DNA from: JAWXBK01 sp040878185
GTDB lineage: Bacteria > Pseudomonadota > Alphaproteobacteria > Dongiales > Dongiaceae
Length of the DNA stretch: 64,000 bases
Direction: 5' to 3'
Assembly: GCA_040878185.1 (NCBI GenBank)
Contig: JBBDMS010000015.1
Span: forward strand, 62,001-126,000
Shown: piece after piece, positions 9,104-16,738 of the stretch
Numbering within the stretch: the stretch's first letter is position 1
Layout of the letters: each line of letters opens with the position of its first letter
Notes under the pieces: generated by a model
What the model saw: only the letters and a program-made list of their open reading frames with translations
Told to the model about the DNA's origin: nothing
Databases searched by the model: none
Translations under genes and position numbers: made by a program

Positions 9104-10584
9104 GCGAGGCCTCCCGGCAGGGCGGTAAAGCCGGCGGCCCGTTCGATCGACTGGCCGACCCGCAATACCGTCGCCTCGTCGAAGGCGCGGCCGATCACCT
9201 GCAGCCCGAGCGGCAGGCCTTCAGCCGACAGCCCCGCCGGCAGCGAGAGGCCCGGCAGGCCCGCGAGATTGACCGGCACGGTGAACACGTCGTTCAGATA
9301 CATCTGGATTGGATCGTCCATCTTTGCATCGGCGGCAAAGGCAGCATTCGGTGCGGTCGGCGTCAGGATCGCATCGACCCGCTCGAACGCCTCGGTGAAA
9401 TCCCGCGCGATCAGGGCCCGCAGTTTCTGCGCCTTCAGGTAATAGGCATCGTAATAGCCGGCCGACAGCACATAGGTACCGATCAGCACCCGCCGTTTCA
9501 CCTCGGCGCCAAAGCCGGCCGCACGCGTCAGCTCGTACATGTCGTTGAGCGACTTGCCCTCGACGCGAAGCCCGAAACGGACGCCGTCATAGCGCGCGAG
9601 GTTCGACGAGGCTTCGGCCGGCGCGATGATGTAATAAGTCGGCAGCGCGTATTTCGTGTGCGGCAGCGAGATGTCGACGATCTCGGCACCCTCGTCCTTG
9701 AGCCAATCGCGACCCTGCTGCCAGAGCGTCTCGATTTCGGCCGGCATTCCGTCCGATCGATACTCCTTCGGGATGCCGATCTTCAGGCCGCGAACGCCGC
9801 CCGCGATCGCGGTGCGGAAATCCGGCAATGGAATGTTGGCCGAGGTCGAATCCTTCGGGTCGTGCCCCGCCATCGCGCCAAGCATGATCGCGGCATCTTC
9901 GACGCTCCGCGCGAGCGGCCCGGCCTGATCGAGCGACGAGGCAAAGGCGACGATGCCCCAGCGCGAACAACGGCCATAGGTCGGCTTCATGCCGACGATG
10001 CCGCAGAACGACGCGGGCTGCCGGATCGATCCGCCCGTATCCGTGCCGGTCGCCGCCATCGCGATTCGTGCAGCGACCGCGGCGGCGGAACCGCCCGACG
10101 ATCCGCCCGGCACCAGAGGCGTCGGGTCGCCCTTGCGCTGCCAGGGATTGACGACCGGACCGTAGTAACTGGTGAGGTTCGACGAGCCCATCGCGAATTC
10201 GTCGAGATTCGATTTACCCAGCATGACCGCGCCGGCCCGCCAGAGATTTGTCGTCACCGTCGATTCATAAGGCGGCGCAAACTTGTCGAGAATATGCGAG
10301 CCCGCCGTCGTCAGCGTACCTTCGGTGCAGAAGAGATCCTTGATCGCGACGGGAATTCCTTCCATTGCCCCGACTTTGCCCTTGCCCCCGCTTTTTCGAC
10401 GGCGCGCATCGGATTTGGCTGCCTGTTCGCGGGCACATTCCGGCGTCTCGGTGATATAGGCGTTGAGCGCGCGGCGGGCTTCGATCGCACGAAGATGCGC
10501 ATCGGTCAGTTCGACCGACGTGAAATCGCCGGCCTCCAGCCCGCGCAGTGCCGCGGCAACGGTAAGTGTCGTCAGCTCGGTCAT
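9100..10584 (-). CDS. gatA: Aspartyl/glutamyl-tRNA amidotransferase subunit A
   Basis: A 494-residue amidase-signature enzyme that releases ammonia from Gln or Asn for the transamidation done by GatB. The Ser-cis-Ser-Lys triad is readable: Lys82 in GIPVAIKDLF, Ser162 in GGSSGGSAAAV and Ser186 in GTDTGGSIRQP. Length is normal. The start ATG at 10584 shares one base with the gatC stop, and the stop overlaps gatB, so the three subunits are tightly coupled. Confidence 0.97.
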   Translation of the reverse strand: MTELTTLTVAAALRGLEAGDFTSVELTDAHLRAIEARRALNAYITETPECAREQAAKSDARRRKSGGKGKVGAMEGIPVAIKDLFCTEGTLTTAGSHILDKFAPPYESTVTTNLWRAGAVMLGKSNLDEFAMGSSNLTSYYGPVVNPWQRKGDPTPLVPGGSSGGSAAAVAARIAMAATGTDTGGSIRQPASFCGIVGMKPTYGRCSRWGIVAFASSLDQAGPLARSVEDAAIMLGAMAGHDPKDSTSANIPLPDFRTAIAGGVRGLKIGIPKEYRSDGMPAEIETLWQQGRDWLKDEGAEIVDISLPHTKYALPTYYIIAPAEASSNLARYDGVRFGLRVEGKSLNDMYELTRAAGFGAEVKRRVLIGTYVLSAGYYDAYYLKAQKLRALIARDFTEAFERVDAILTPTAPNAAFAADAKMDDPIQMYLNDVFTVPVNLAGLPGLSLPAGLSAEGLPLGLQVIGRAFDEATVLRVGQSIERAAGFTALPGGLA

Positions 10585-10871
10585 TACTCGACGACCTTGG
10601 GCACGGCAAAGAAGCCGGCGGCCGCAGCCGGCGCATTCCGGACGACCTTCTCGGGATAGCCGCCATCGGTCACCGCGTCCGGGCGCTGGCGCAGGGTCAC
10701 GTTGCCGACCCCGGCCATCGGCTGGATGCCGGCCGTGTCCACTTCGCCGAGCTGCTCGACCCAGTGCAGGATCGTATCCAGCTCCCGGGCGAGCGCATCC
10801 TGCTCCTCCGGCGCGAGCCGGATACGCGCAAGAGTCGCGATATGGGCGACAGTCTTCCGATCGATTGCCAT
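10584..10871 (-). CDS. gatC: Aspartyl/glutamyl-tRNA amidotransferase subunit C
   Basis: A 95-residue GatC, the small clamp subunit of GatCAB. It has the family opening DRKTVAHIATLARIRL and the LDTILHWVEQLGEVDT helix, followed by RQRPDAVTDG and a hydrophobic C-terminus ending FFAVPKVVE. The ATG at 10871 gives the normal length; the frame is open much further upstream but that extension is antisense to the next gene. First gene of the gatCAB operon, divergent from the protease gene at 11013. Confidence 0.95.
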   Translation of the reverse strand: MAIDRKTVAHIATLARIRLAPEEQDALARELDTILHWVEQLGEVDTAGIQPMAGVGNVTLRQRPDAVTDGGYPEKVVRNAPAAAAGFFAVPKVVE

Positions 10872-11012
10872 GGCAAGTTCCGCGTGGCCAAATTCAGCTT
10901 GGAGTGTCCCTGACGGGCGCGCGAAGCTATCATCGGGCAGGCGCCGGCCGCAACCCGGCGACGCCCCATGTTTTGCGGCCCCAAAGGCGCGCGCCATCTG
11001 GAGGACCCGTCG

Positions 11013-12227
11013 ATGTTCAGACCGCTTACCGTCCTTGCCTTCGCCCTGGGGCTTGCCGCCATGGTCGTGCCGGCAGCCGCGCTCGACCTGCCCGGCAGCA
11101 AGCCGCTGCGCGTCGCGGTGTACGATGCGACCCGCGCGAATGTCGCCGCCACGCTCGATGCCAACGGCGTCGATTATCGTTTCGATTCCGACAACGACAT
11201 CGAACTCGACGTCGAGACCGCGAACGGCGTCACATCGGCCTGGATCCTGTTCGACGAGGACGATACCGGCGAAATCTGGAACCTGCGCCTCATCGCCTTC
11301 CTCTACACGTCGGAATACGACCAGGACCTTCTGCTGCAGCATATCAACCGCATCAATCGCGATTACTGGCTGACAAAGGTCTTCGTCGATACCGAGGGCG
11401 ATGTGAATCTCGAACTCAATCTGCCGGTCGAAAACGGATTCGTGCCGGAAGAGTTCATGATGAATCTCTATCAGGCCGGCGTCGACTCGCTTGTAGAGAT
11501 CGATACCGAAATCGCCTCGGCCTATGGCAGCAAGGAAGGCGGAACCGAAGCGCCGGCGATCGAGGAGCACGCGAACGTGTTTCCCGGAAGTGCGATCGGA
11601 CGGCTCGATTTCGGCGACGGCGCTTTCTGCAGCGGCAGCGTGATCGGACCCGCGCTGGTTCTGACGGCGGCGCATTGTTTCTACGACGAGGAGACGTTCG
11701 AACAGCTCAAGCCGACCCGCTTCTTTTCCGGGCTGGCATCGGGCGACAGCGTCGCCGAATCCGACATCGCCGATTTTTATGTGCCGGCGGAATTCGATAT
11801 CGACCGGTTCATGAATTCGTCCGATGTCGACCGCTACGACTACGCGCTGATCACGCTGACCGACGATATTTCGCCGGACACCGGTACGCTTTCGATCTAT
11901 CTGCCGAACGGCGACGAATTTGACATGCTGATGGATCCCAATTCCGAAGGCTTTCAGCAGATCGGCTATGGCGTGACCGGCGGCTTTTATCAGATGCGGC
12001 GCGGCCCGTGCCACATCACCAAATTATGGGATGACGACACCTACAGCCACGGCTGCGGATCGGTGCAGGGTGATTCGGGCGCACCGAACCTCATCGAGAT
12101 GAACGGCGAGTACGTCATCATCGGCATCGAATCGGCCGAGCTCGAGGATGTCGATGTCAGCATCTCGGATCTGGTCGTCTCGTCCGCCGCGTTCGCCGCC
12201 GACGTCGACGCGCGCCTCGGTCGCTGA
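11013..12227 (+). CDS. Secreted YbjN-like / trypsin-like serine protease fusion
   Basis: A 404-residue exported protein. Residues 1-24 are a Sec signal peptide (hydrophobic core, cut near AAALD). Residues about 30-170 match the YbjN/TY3B-effector-like fold: LRVAVYDA... then a strand-rich half ending INRINRDYWLTKVFVD, the usual YbjN NRWN-type helix. Residues about 188-404 are a chymotrypsin-fold protease with His221 in VLTAAHC, Asp276 in RYDYAL and Ser355 in GDSGAP, so the triad is complete. The start at 11013 has CTGGAGGACC upstream; an ATG at 10968 is in frame but would put residues before the signal peptide. Target unknown. The domain pairing is unusual. Confidence 0.75.
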   Translation: MFRPLTVLAFALGLAAMVVPAAALDLPGSKPLRVAVYDATRANVAATLDANGVDYRFDSDNDIELDVETANGVTSAWILFDEDDTGEIWNLRLIAFLYTSEYDQDLLLQHINRINRDYWLTKVFVDTEGDVNLELNLPVENGFVPEEFMMNLYQAGVDSLVEIDTEIASAYGSKEGGTEAPAIEEHANVFPGSAIGRLDFGDGAFCSGSVIGPALVLTAAHCFYDEETFEQLKPTRFFSGLASGDSVAESDIADFYVPAEFDIDRFMNSSDVDRYDYALITLTDDISPDTGTLSIYLPNGDEFDMLMDPNSEGFQQIGYGVTGGFYQMRRGPCHITKLWDDDTYSHGCGSVQGDSGAPNLIEMNGEYVIIGIESAELEDVDVSISDLVVSSAAFAADVDARLGR

Positions 12228-12253
12228 GTAGGCCGGCCGAATCGCGCGGCGCC

Positions 12254-12742
12254 GTGCCGCCACTGGATCTCGAGGCGTTCGCGGCGGTGCTGCCGCCGCG
12301 CGTGCGGCTGCTCGGCCTCGATGTCGGGACGAAGACGATCGGTCTTGCGATCGCCGATTCCGGACTCACGATCGCCTCGCCGCTCGAGACCATCCGCCGG
12401 ACCAAGTTCACAGCCGATGCGGTCGCGCTCGAACAGATCGTCCGCGCCCGCGGCATCGGCGGCCTCATCGTGGGGCTGCCCGTGAATATGGACGGAAGCG
12501 AGGGACCGCGCTGCCAGTCGGTGCGGCAGTTCGCCCGCAACCTGCTGGAGCGGATCGATCTGCCGCTTGCCTTCTGGGACGAGCGGCTGTCGACCATGGC
12601 CGTCACGCGCTCGCTGATCGAAGCCGACATGTCGCGCAAGCGCCGCAGCGAGGTGGTCGACGAGATGGCCGCTGCATTCATCCTGCAGGGCGCGCTCGAC
12701 TGGCTGCGCCGCCATGCGGCGGCGGCGTCAGACGGCCATTGA
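12254..12742 (+). CDS. ruvX: Putative pre-16S rRNA nuclease / Holliday junction resolvase-like YqgF
   Basis: A 162-residue RNase H-fold nuclease. Key parts are LLGLDVGTKTIGLAIAD near residues 17-31 (first Asp), IVGLPVNMDGSEG near 74-86, FWDERLSTMAV near 112-122 and the terminal SEVVDEMAAAFILQ with the last acidic residue. The GTG at 12254 is the best start; residues before LLGLD are poorly conserved. It is the family that trims the 16S rRNA 5' end in E. coli. Neighbours give no added information. Confidence 0.9.
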   Translation: MPPLDLEAFAAVLPPRVRLLGLDVGTKTIGLAIADSGLTIASPLETIRRTKFTADAVALEQIVRARGIGGLIVGLPVNMDGSEGPRCQSVRQFARNLLERIDLPLAFWDERLSTMAVTRSLIEADMSRKRRSEVVDEMAAAFILQGALDWLRRHAAAASDGH

Positions 12743-12818
12743 CGACGATCCGGCGGACCGGCAACAGTCCGCCCCCGTAACGCTATATTCCCGCACGCTT
12801 TCGATCAGGAACCCGACC

Positions 12819-14036
12819 ATGGCAGGCCCGCTTTCCGGCATTCGCGTCTTCGACCTTTCCCGCATTCTGGCCGGCCCGACCTGCAGCCAGTTGCTCGGCG
12901 ATCTCGGCGCCGACGTCATCAAGATCGAGCGCACCGGCGCCGGCGACGACACGCGCAAATGGGGGCCGCCCTATCTCACGGGCAAGGACGGCAAGCCGAC
13001 CGGGGAAGCGGCCTATTACCTTGCGTCCAATCGCAACAAGCGGTCGGTCACGATCGATATCGCTAAACCCGAAGGCCAAGCATTGGCCAAGCGCATGATC
13101 GCGAAAAGCGACATCATGCTGGAGAATTTCAAGGTCGGCGATCTGAAGCGCTACGGGCTTTCCTATGCCGACCTCAAGGAAACGTACCCGGGCCTGATCT
13201 ATTGCTCGATCACCGGCTTCGGTCAGACCGGCCCCTATTCGCCGCGCGCCGGCTACGATCTGGTAGCCCAGGGCATCGGTGGCATCATGAGCGTGACCGG
13301 CGAAGCGGAGCGGCCGCCGATGAAGGTCGGCGTCGGGATCGCAGACATCATGTGCGGCATGTACGCGACGGTTTCGATCCTTGCTGCGCTCCATCATCGC
13401 GATGCGACCGGACAGGGCCAGTATATCGACCTTGCTTTGCTCGATACCCAGGTCGCGTGGCTGACCAATCTCGGACTCAATTATCTGACATCGGGCGACG
13501 TGCCCGGCCGCGTCGGCAACGAGCATCACAATATCGTTCCCTACAACGTCATGCCCGCATCGGACGGCTATTTCATTCTCGCGGTCGGTAACGACGAGCA
13601 GTTCCGCAAGTTCTGCGAGTTCGGCGGCTGTGCGGAACTGGCGACCGATCCCCGCTTCGTCACCAACGAGGCGCGGCTCGCCAACCGGCGCGCGCTCTAC
13701 CCGCTGCTCGAGGACGCGACCCGGCGCAAGACGCGCGACGAATGGATCGAGGGCCTCGCCAAGCTTGGCGTGCCGGCGAGCCCGGTCAACGATATCTCGC
13801 AGGTCTTCGAGGATCCGCAGGTTCTGCATCGCGGCATGAAGATCGCGGTGCCGCACCCGCTGGCGAAGAAGGGCACGGTCGACCTGATCGGCAATCCGAT
13901 CAAATTTTCAGGCACCCCCGTCGAATATCGGATGGCGCCACCGACCCGCGGCCAGCATACCGACGACGTGCTGCACGAGCTGCTCGACATGGACGATGCC
14001 GAGATCGCGGCTTTGCGCGAAAAGGGCATCGTCTAG
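12819..14036 (+). CDS. CaiB/BaiF family CoA-transferase
   Basis: A 405-residue class III CoA-transferase. The N-terminus GPLSGIRVFDLSRILAGP is characteristic, with GDLGADVIKIE near 27-37, NRNKRSVTIDI near 71 and the catalytic Asp in YIDLALLDTQ near residue 170. These enzymes move CoA between carboxylic acids through an aspartyl-CoA intermediate; substrate cannot be predicted here. The ATG at 12819 is preceded by CAGGAACCCGACC; a longer in-frame start at 12714 would overlap ruvX and lacks family similarity. Confidence 0.9.
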   Translation: MAGPLSGIRVFDLSRILAGPTCSQLLGDLGADVIKIERTGAGDDTRKWGPPYLTGKDGKPTGEAAYYLASNRNKRSVTIDIAKPEGQALAKRMIAKSDIMLENFKVGDLKRYGLSYADLKETYPGLIYCSITGFGQTGPYSPRAGYDLVAQGIGGIMSVTGEAERPPMKVGVGIADIMCGMYATVSILAALHHRDATGQGQYIDLALLDTQVAWLTNLGLNYLTSGDVPGRVGNEHHNIVPYNVMPASDGYFILAVGNDEQFRKFCEFGGCAELATDPRFVTNEARLANRRALYPLLEDATRRKTRDEWIEGLAKLGVPASPVNDISQVFEDPQVLHRGMKIAVPHPLAKKGTVDLIGNPIKFSGTPVEYRMAPPTRGQHTDDVLHELLDMDDAEIAALREKGIV

Positions 14037-14188
14037 CACCGGACCACGGCATCCCGGCAGAAGCGCGCGTCATTGGCCCGCTTCTGCGGTCGACGAGACA
14101 TGCCCGCGGAAATGCCACCGTTCCGTCACTGGCCTTCGCGCGCTTTCGGTCACATCATCGCCACGTCAACGAGCAAAAGGAGCAGGAA

Positions 14189-14614
14189 ATGGGGCGCAAG
14201 ATTTTCGTCAACCTGGCGGTGAAGAATCTCGACAGGTCGATAGGGTTCTTCAAAAAGCTCGGCTTCACGTTCAATCCGCAGTTCACCGACGAGACCGCCG
14301 CCTGCATGGTCATCACCGACGACATCTACGCGATGCTGCTGACGGAAGCGAAATTCCGGGAGTTCACAAAGAAAGAAATCGCGAATGCGACCAGAACGAC
14401 CGAGGTGCTCACGGCACTCTCGGTCGACAGCAGGAAGGAAGTCGATACGCTGGTCGATGCCGCGCTCGCGGCCGGCGGGAGCGAAGCCCGGGATCCGATG
14501 GATTACGGTTTCATGTTCGCGCGCAGCTTCAACGACCTCGACGGTCATATCTGGGAAATTGTCTGGATGGATCCGGCGCAGATTCCGTCGGACACCGCCC
14601 AGAAACCGGCCTGA
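14189..14614 (+). CDS. VOC family protein (lactoylglutathione lyase-like)
   Basis: A 141-residue VOC protein of the type often labelled glyoxalase/extradiol dioxygenase: KIFVNLAVKNLDRSIGFFKKLGF at the start, MLLTEAKFREFTKKEI in the middle and DLDGHIWEIVWMD near the end. The His and Glu of HIWEI are plausible metal ligands, but the first ligand position is Asn8 rather than His, so metal binding may differ. A clear AAGGAGCAGGAA precedes the ATG. It ends 13 bases before an assembly gap. Confidence 0.8.
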   Translation: MGRKIFVNLAVKNLDRSIGFFKKLGFTFNPQFTDETAACMVITDDIYAMLLTEAKFREFTKKEIANATRTTEVLTALSVDSRKEVDTLVDAALAAGGSEARDPMDYGFMFARSFNDLDGHIWEIVWMDPAQIPSDTAQKPA

Positions 14615-14627
14615 GACAGCGAGCGGC

Positions 14628-14637
14628 NNNNNNNNNN
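14628..14637. other. Assembly gap (run of 10 N)
   Basis: Ten consecutive undetermined bases followed by CCCCCC. A fixed-length run of ten usually marks a scaffold join of unknown true length, so sequence may be missing between the VOC gene and the Cache-domain gene. Confidence 0.95.
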
Positions 14638-14663
14638 CCCCCCGCTCTCGCCGATCGGAAATG

Positions 14664-15131
14664 CTACGGCTTATAGATTCCGGTCCCGAAAATATGGCCG
14701 TCATGCAGAACGACCCAGCTCGACTTGGCAACGATTTCGCCGCTCAGCGGATCGAGCCAGGCATAATCGACCCAGGCGCCCTCCGGCGTCGCGCGCTCGA
14801 CAAACTCGAGGCCGAACGCCTTGCCGTTGGCATCGACAAGCACCGTCACGTCATCGCCGATCAGTTCGGCGTTCGTGCCGTGGGCGACGACGCGGTGGTT
14901 CGGGTCGAACACAAAAATATAGAGATCGCGATCGACGAACTCGGTGCTTGGCGCGGTCATCGCCGCGAATGAGGCCGTCCCTTCCACGTCATACGCATCG
15001 ATCGCGCGCTCGACCATATCCTTCGCCTCGCCGGCGCTACCGCGCTCGGCATCGCTGCTGGCGCAGGCCGACAAGGCCGCCATGCTGCCGGTCACCAGGA
15101 TGGCCAGCCAGAACCGCATCCGCTTCATCAT
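14664..15131 (-). CDS. Cache-domain lipoprotein (paralogue 1)
   Basis: A 155-residue envelope protein. Residues 1-22 form a lipoprotein signal with lipobox LSAC (Cys near 23), followed by a low-complexity linker and a single-Cache (sCache_2) sensor domain: AIDAYDVEGTASFAAM, then FVDRDLYIFVFDPNHRVVAHG, WVDYAWLDPLSGEI and GHIFGTGIYKP at the C-terminus. Isolated Cache domains bind small ligands in the periplasm, but the role of stand-alone lipoproteins is not established. It is a close paralogue of the gene at 16195 on the far side of the aldolase. The tandem ATGs at the start leave one residue uncertain. Confidence 0.75.
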   Translation of the reverse strand: MMKRMRFWLAILVTGSMAALSACASSDAERGSAGEAKDMVERAIDAYDVEGTASFAAMTAPSTEFVDRDLYIFVFDPNHRVVAHGTNAELIGDDVTVLVDANGKAFGLEFVERATPEGAWVDYAWLDPLSGEIVAKSSWVVLHDGHIFGTGIYKP

Positions 15132-15245
15132 GGGCTTCTCCCCTTCCTATGTTCCCGCGGCCCGGAAGCCGCCCTGCTCTTGAGTATTCCGTAATTTGCC
15201 GGCCGGCGACAGATTTATCGGGCGGAGCTGCCCGCCCGGTTCGGC

Positions 15246-15260
15246 CAAGTGAGTGACTTG
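15246..15260. promoter_or_regulatory. Inverted repeat, possible operator between Cache gene and aldolase
   Basis: CAAGT at 15246-15250 and ACTTG at 15256-15260 form a perfect 5-base inverted repeat with a 5-base spacer, in the 187-base region between the divergent Cache lipoprotein and aldolase genes. Another ACTTG occurs near 15295. It may bind a dimeric regulator, but short palindromes arise by chance and no regulator gene is adjacent. Confidence 0.2.
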
Positions 15261-15318
15261 TCGCCCGTTTCGAACGAATATCGACGGGTCGACACTTGGG
15301 CGACGCCGGGAGACCCGC

Positions 15319-16098
15319 ATGGAAACCGCATCGCTGACGACCCTGCATCGCCAGGGACGGCCCGCCTGCAGCCCGGCCGAATGGCAGACCCGCATCGAAC
15401 TGGCCGCACTCTACCGCGCGATCGCCCATTACGGCATGTCCGATCTTGCCAACGGTGCGATCGGCGCTCGCGTTGCCGGCGAGCCCGATCACTATCTGAC
15501 GCATCCTTACGGTCTCTATTGGGAGGAGATGCGCGCATCGGATTTCGTGAAAATCGGGCGCGACGGGAAACCGGTTGATCTCGATGCGCCGTGGCTCAAC
15601 GATGGCGCGGTCAATCTCTGCCAGTGGATCTTCGGCGCGCGGCCGGACGTCAATTTCTTCGTGCACGGCCACGATCTCGAAGTGATGGCGGTCGGCTCGA
15701 TCGAGGACGGACTGCTGCCGCTCAACCAGCCCGCGATCTATCTCGGCCATCTGATGACCTATATCGAATATGAATTTGACGAGGACGCGACCTTTGGCGA
15801 GCTTTTCTGCCGCTCGCTCGGCGGTCACCAGATTGTCGTCAGCCGCAATCACGGCTATTACGCCCTCGGCGACATGCCGGCCGCTTCGTTCTTTCGCGCC
15901 TATTTCCTGAAACAGACCTGCGCGGCGCAGATCGCCACGCTGTCGATGGGGCGGGCGCCGCATCTGCTCGACCCGCAGAAGGTCGCGCGCTATCGCGACC
16001 AGATGTACGCCTCCGAGCATTATCATTATGACGGCAAGACGGAATGGCCGGGCGTGATCCGGCTGCTCGACCGCACCCAACCCGACTACAAGGAATGA
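15319..16098 (+). CDS. Class II aldolase/adducin family protein
   Basis: A 259-residue protein of the class II aldolase fold. Zinc-ligand candidates are the HGH pair in NFFVHGHDLE near residues 115-117 and His in VSRNHGYYALG near 177. The N-terminal ELAALYRAIAHYGMSDLANG matches the family. Members include fuculose/rhamnulose-phosphate aldolases, epimerases and decarboxylases, so activity is unassigned. GGGAGACCCGC precedes the ATG. It lies between two paralogous Cache-domain envelope genes transcribed toward or away from it, a possible sensor-enzyme neighbourhood. Confidence 0.8.
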   Translation: METASLTTLHRQGRPACSPAEWQTRIELAALYRAIAHYGMSDLANGAIGARVAGEPDHYLTHPYGLYWEEMRASDFVKIGRDGKPVDLDAPWLNDGAVNLCQWIFGARPDVNFFVHGHDLEVMAVGSIEDGLLPLNQPAIYLGHLMTYIEYEFDEDATFGELFCRSLGGHQIVVSRNHGYYALGDMPAASFFRAYFLKQTCAAQIATLSMGRAPHLLDPQKVARYRDQMYASEHYHYDGKTEWPGVIRLLDRTQPDYKE

Positions 16099-16105
16099 GC
16101 GTCAA

Positions 16106-16127
16106 GACGGCGGTAGGATCCGCCGTC
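16106..16127 (+). terminator. Stem-loop after the aldolase gene
   Basis: GACGGCGG at 16106-16113 pairs perfectly with CCGCCGTC at 16120-16127 around a six-base loop, just after the aldolase stop and before the convergent Cache gene. There is no T-tract, so it could be a Rho-assisted or bidirectional 3' end structure rather than a classic intrinsic terminator. Confidence 0.35.
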
Positions 16128-16194
16128 GGTGGTCGATGGCGCCGGTGGTTGACGGTCTTGCTGGCTGGCCGATCGTGGCCGCGATGGATCAGCG

Positions 16195-16644
16195 CTACGG
16201 CTTATAGATACCGCAGCCGAACACATGTCCATCGTAGCGTACGACCCAGCTCGATTTCGATTCGACGAGGCCCGTCAACGGATCCTCGCGCCGGTAATCG
16301 ATCCACGTGCCTTCCGCCGTCGCATCTTCGACCAGTGCGACGCCATAAGGATTGCCCGCGTCGTCGATCAACGTCGTCACGTCGAGGCCGATCCGCTCGA
16401 GCGAAAAGCCATGCCCCACGACCCGATTGTCGGGACCGATCACAAAGATATAGAGATCGCGGTCGACGAACTCCGTGCTCGGCACCGTCATCGCCGCAAA
16501 AGCCGCCTCGCCTTCCTCTTGATAGAGTGCGATCGCGCGGGCGACCAACGCCTGCGCCTCCTCGGCGGTGCCGCGTTCGCCGGCCAGCGCCGGTGCCGCG
16601 AGGCAACCCAGCAGGATCGCCGCGGCCAGGGTGAGTGCCTTCAT
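16195..16644 (-). CDS. Cache-domain periplasmic protein (paralogue 2)
   Basis: A 149-residue exported protein with a signal peptide at about 1-21 (cut near APALAG), lacking the lipobox of its paralogue. The Cache domain follows: ALYQEEGEAAFAAM, FVDRDLYIFVIGPDNRVVGHG, WIDYRREDPLTG and GHVFGCGIYKP. Long identical blocks with the protein at 14664 (PSTEFVDRDLYIFV, KSSWVV) show a duplication. One copy stays lipid-anchored and the other is soluble or retained by its signal, suggesting different placement. Ligand unknown. Confidence 0.75.
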   Translation of the reverse strand: MKALTLAAAILLGCLAAPALAGERGTAEEAQALVARAIALYQEEGEAAFAAMTVPSTEFVDRDLYIFVIGPDNRVVGHGFSLERIGLDVTTLIDDAGNPYGVALVEDATAEGTWIDYRREDPLTGLVESKSSWVVRYDGHVFGCGIYKP

Positions 16645-16699
16645 TCTTACTTAATCCTCTTGCTGTTTTGCCGGCTCGCAGCGGGCCCGGCGGATTTGC

Positions 16700-16729
16700 T
16701 TGTGGAATATGCGCGGCCCAGACTATAGT
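16700..16729 (+). promoter_or_regulatory. Predicted promoter of pyrB with very short leader
   Basis: TTGTGG at 16700-16705 and TATAGT at 16724-16729 with an 18-base spacer. The expected start of transcription falls only about three bases before the pyrB ATG at 16739, and there is no Shine-Dalgarno sequence, so the transcript may be essentially leaderless. Confidence 0.5.
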
Positions 16730-16738
16730 CGCGCTTTA

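Noticed and set aside
14628..14645. N-run with poly-C as a repeat or recombination site
   Set aside because: Ten Ns are an assembly convention, not biology; the neighbouring C-run may be an end artefact.
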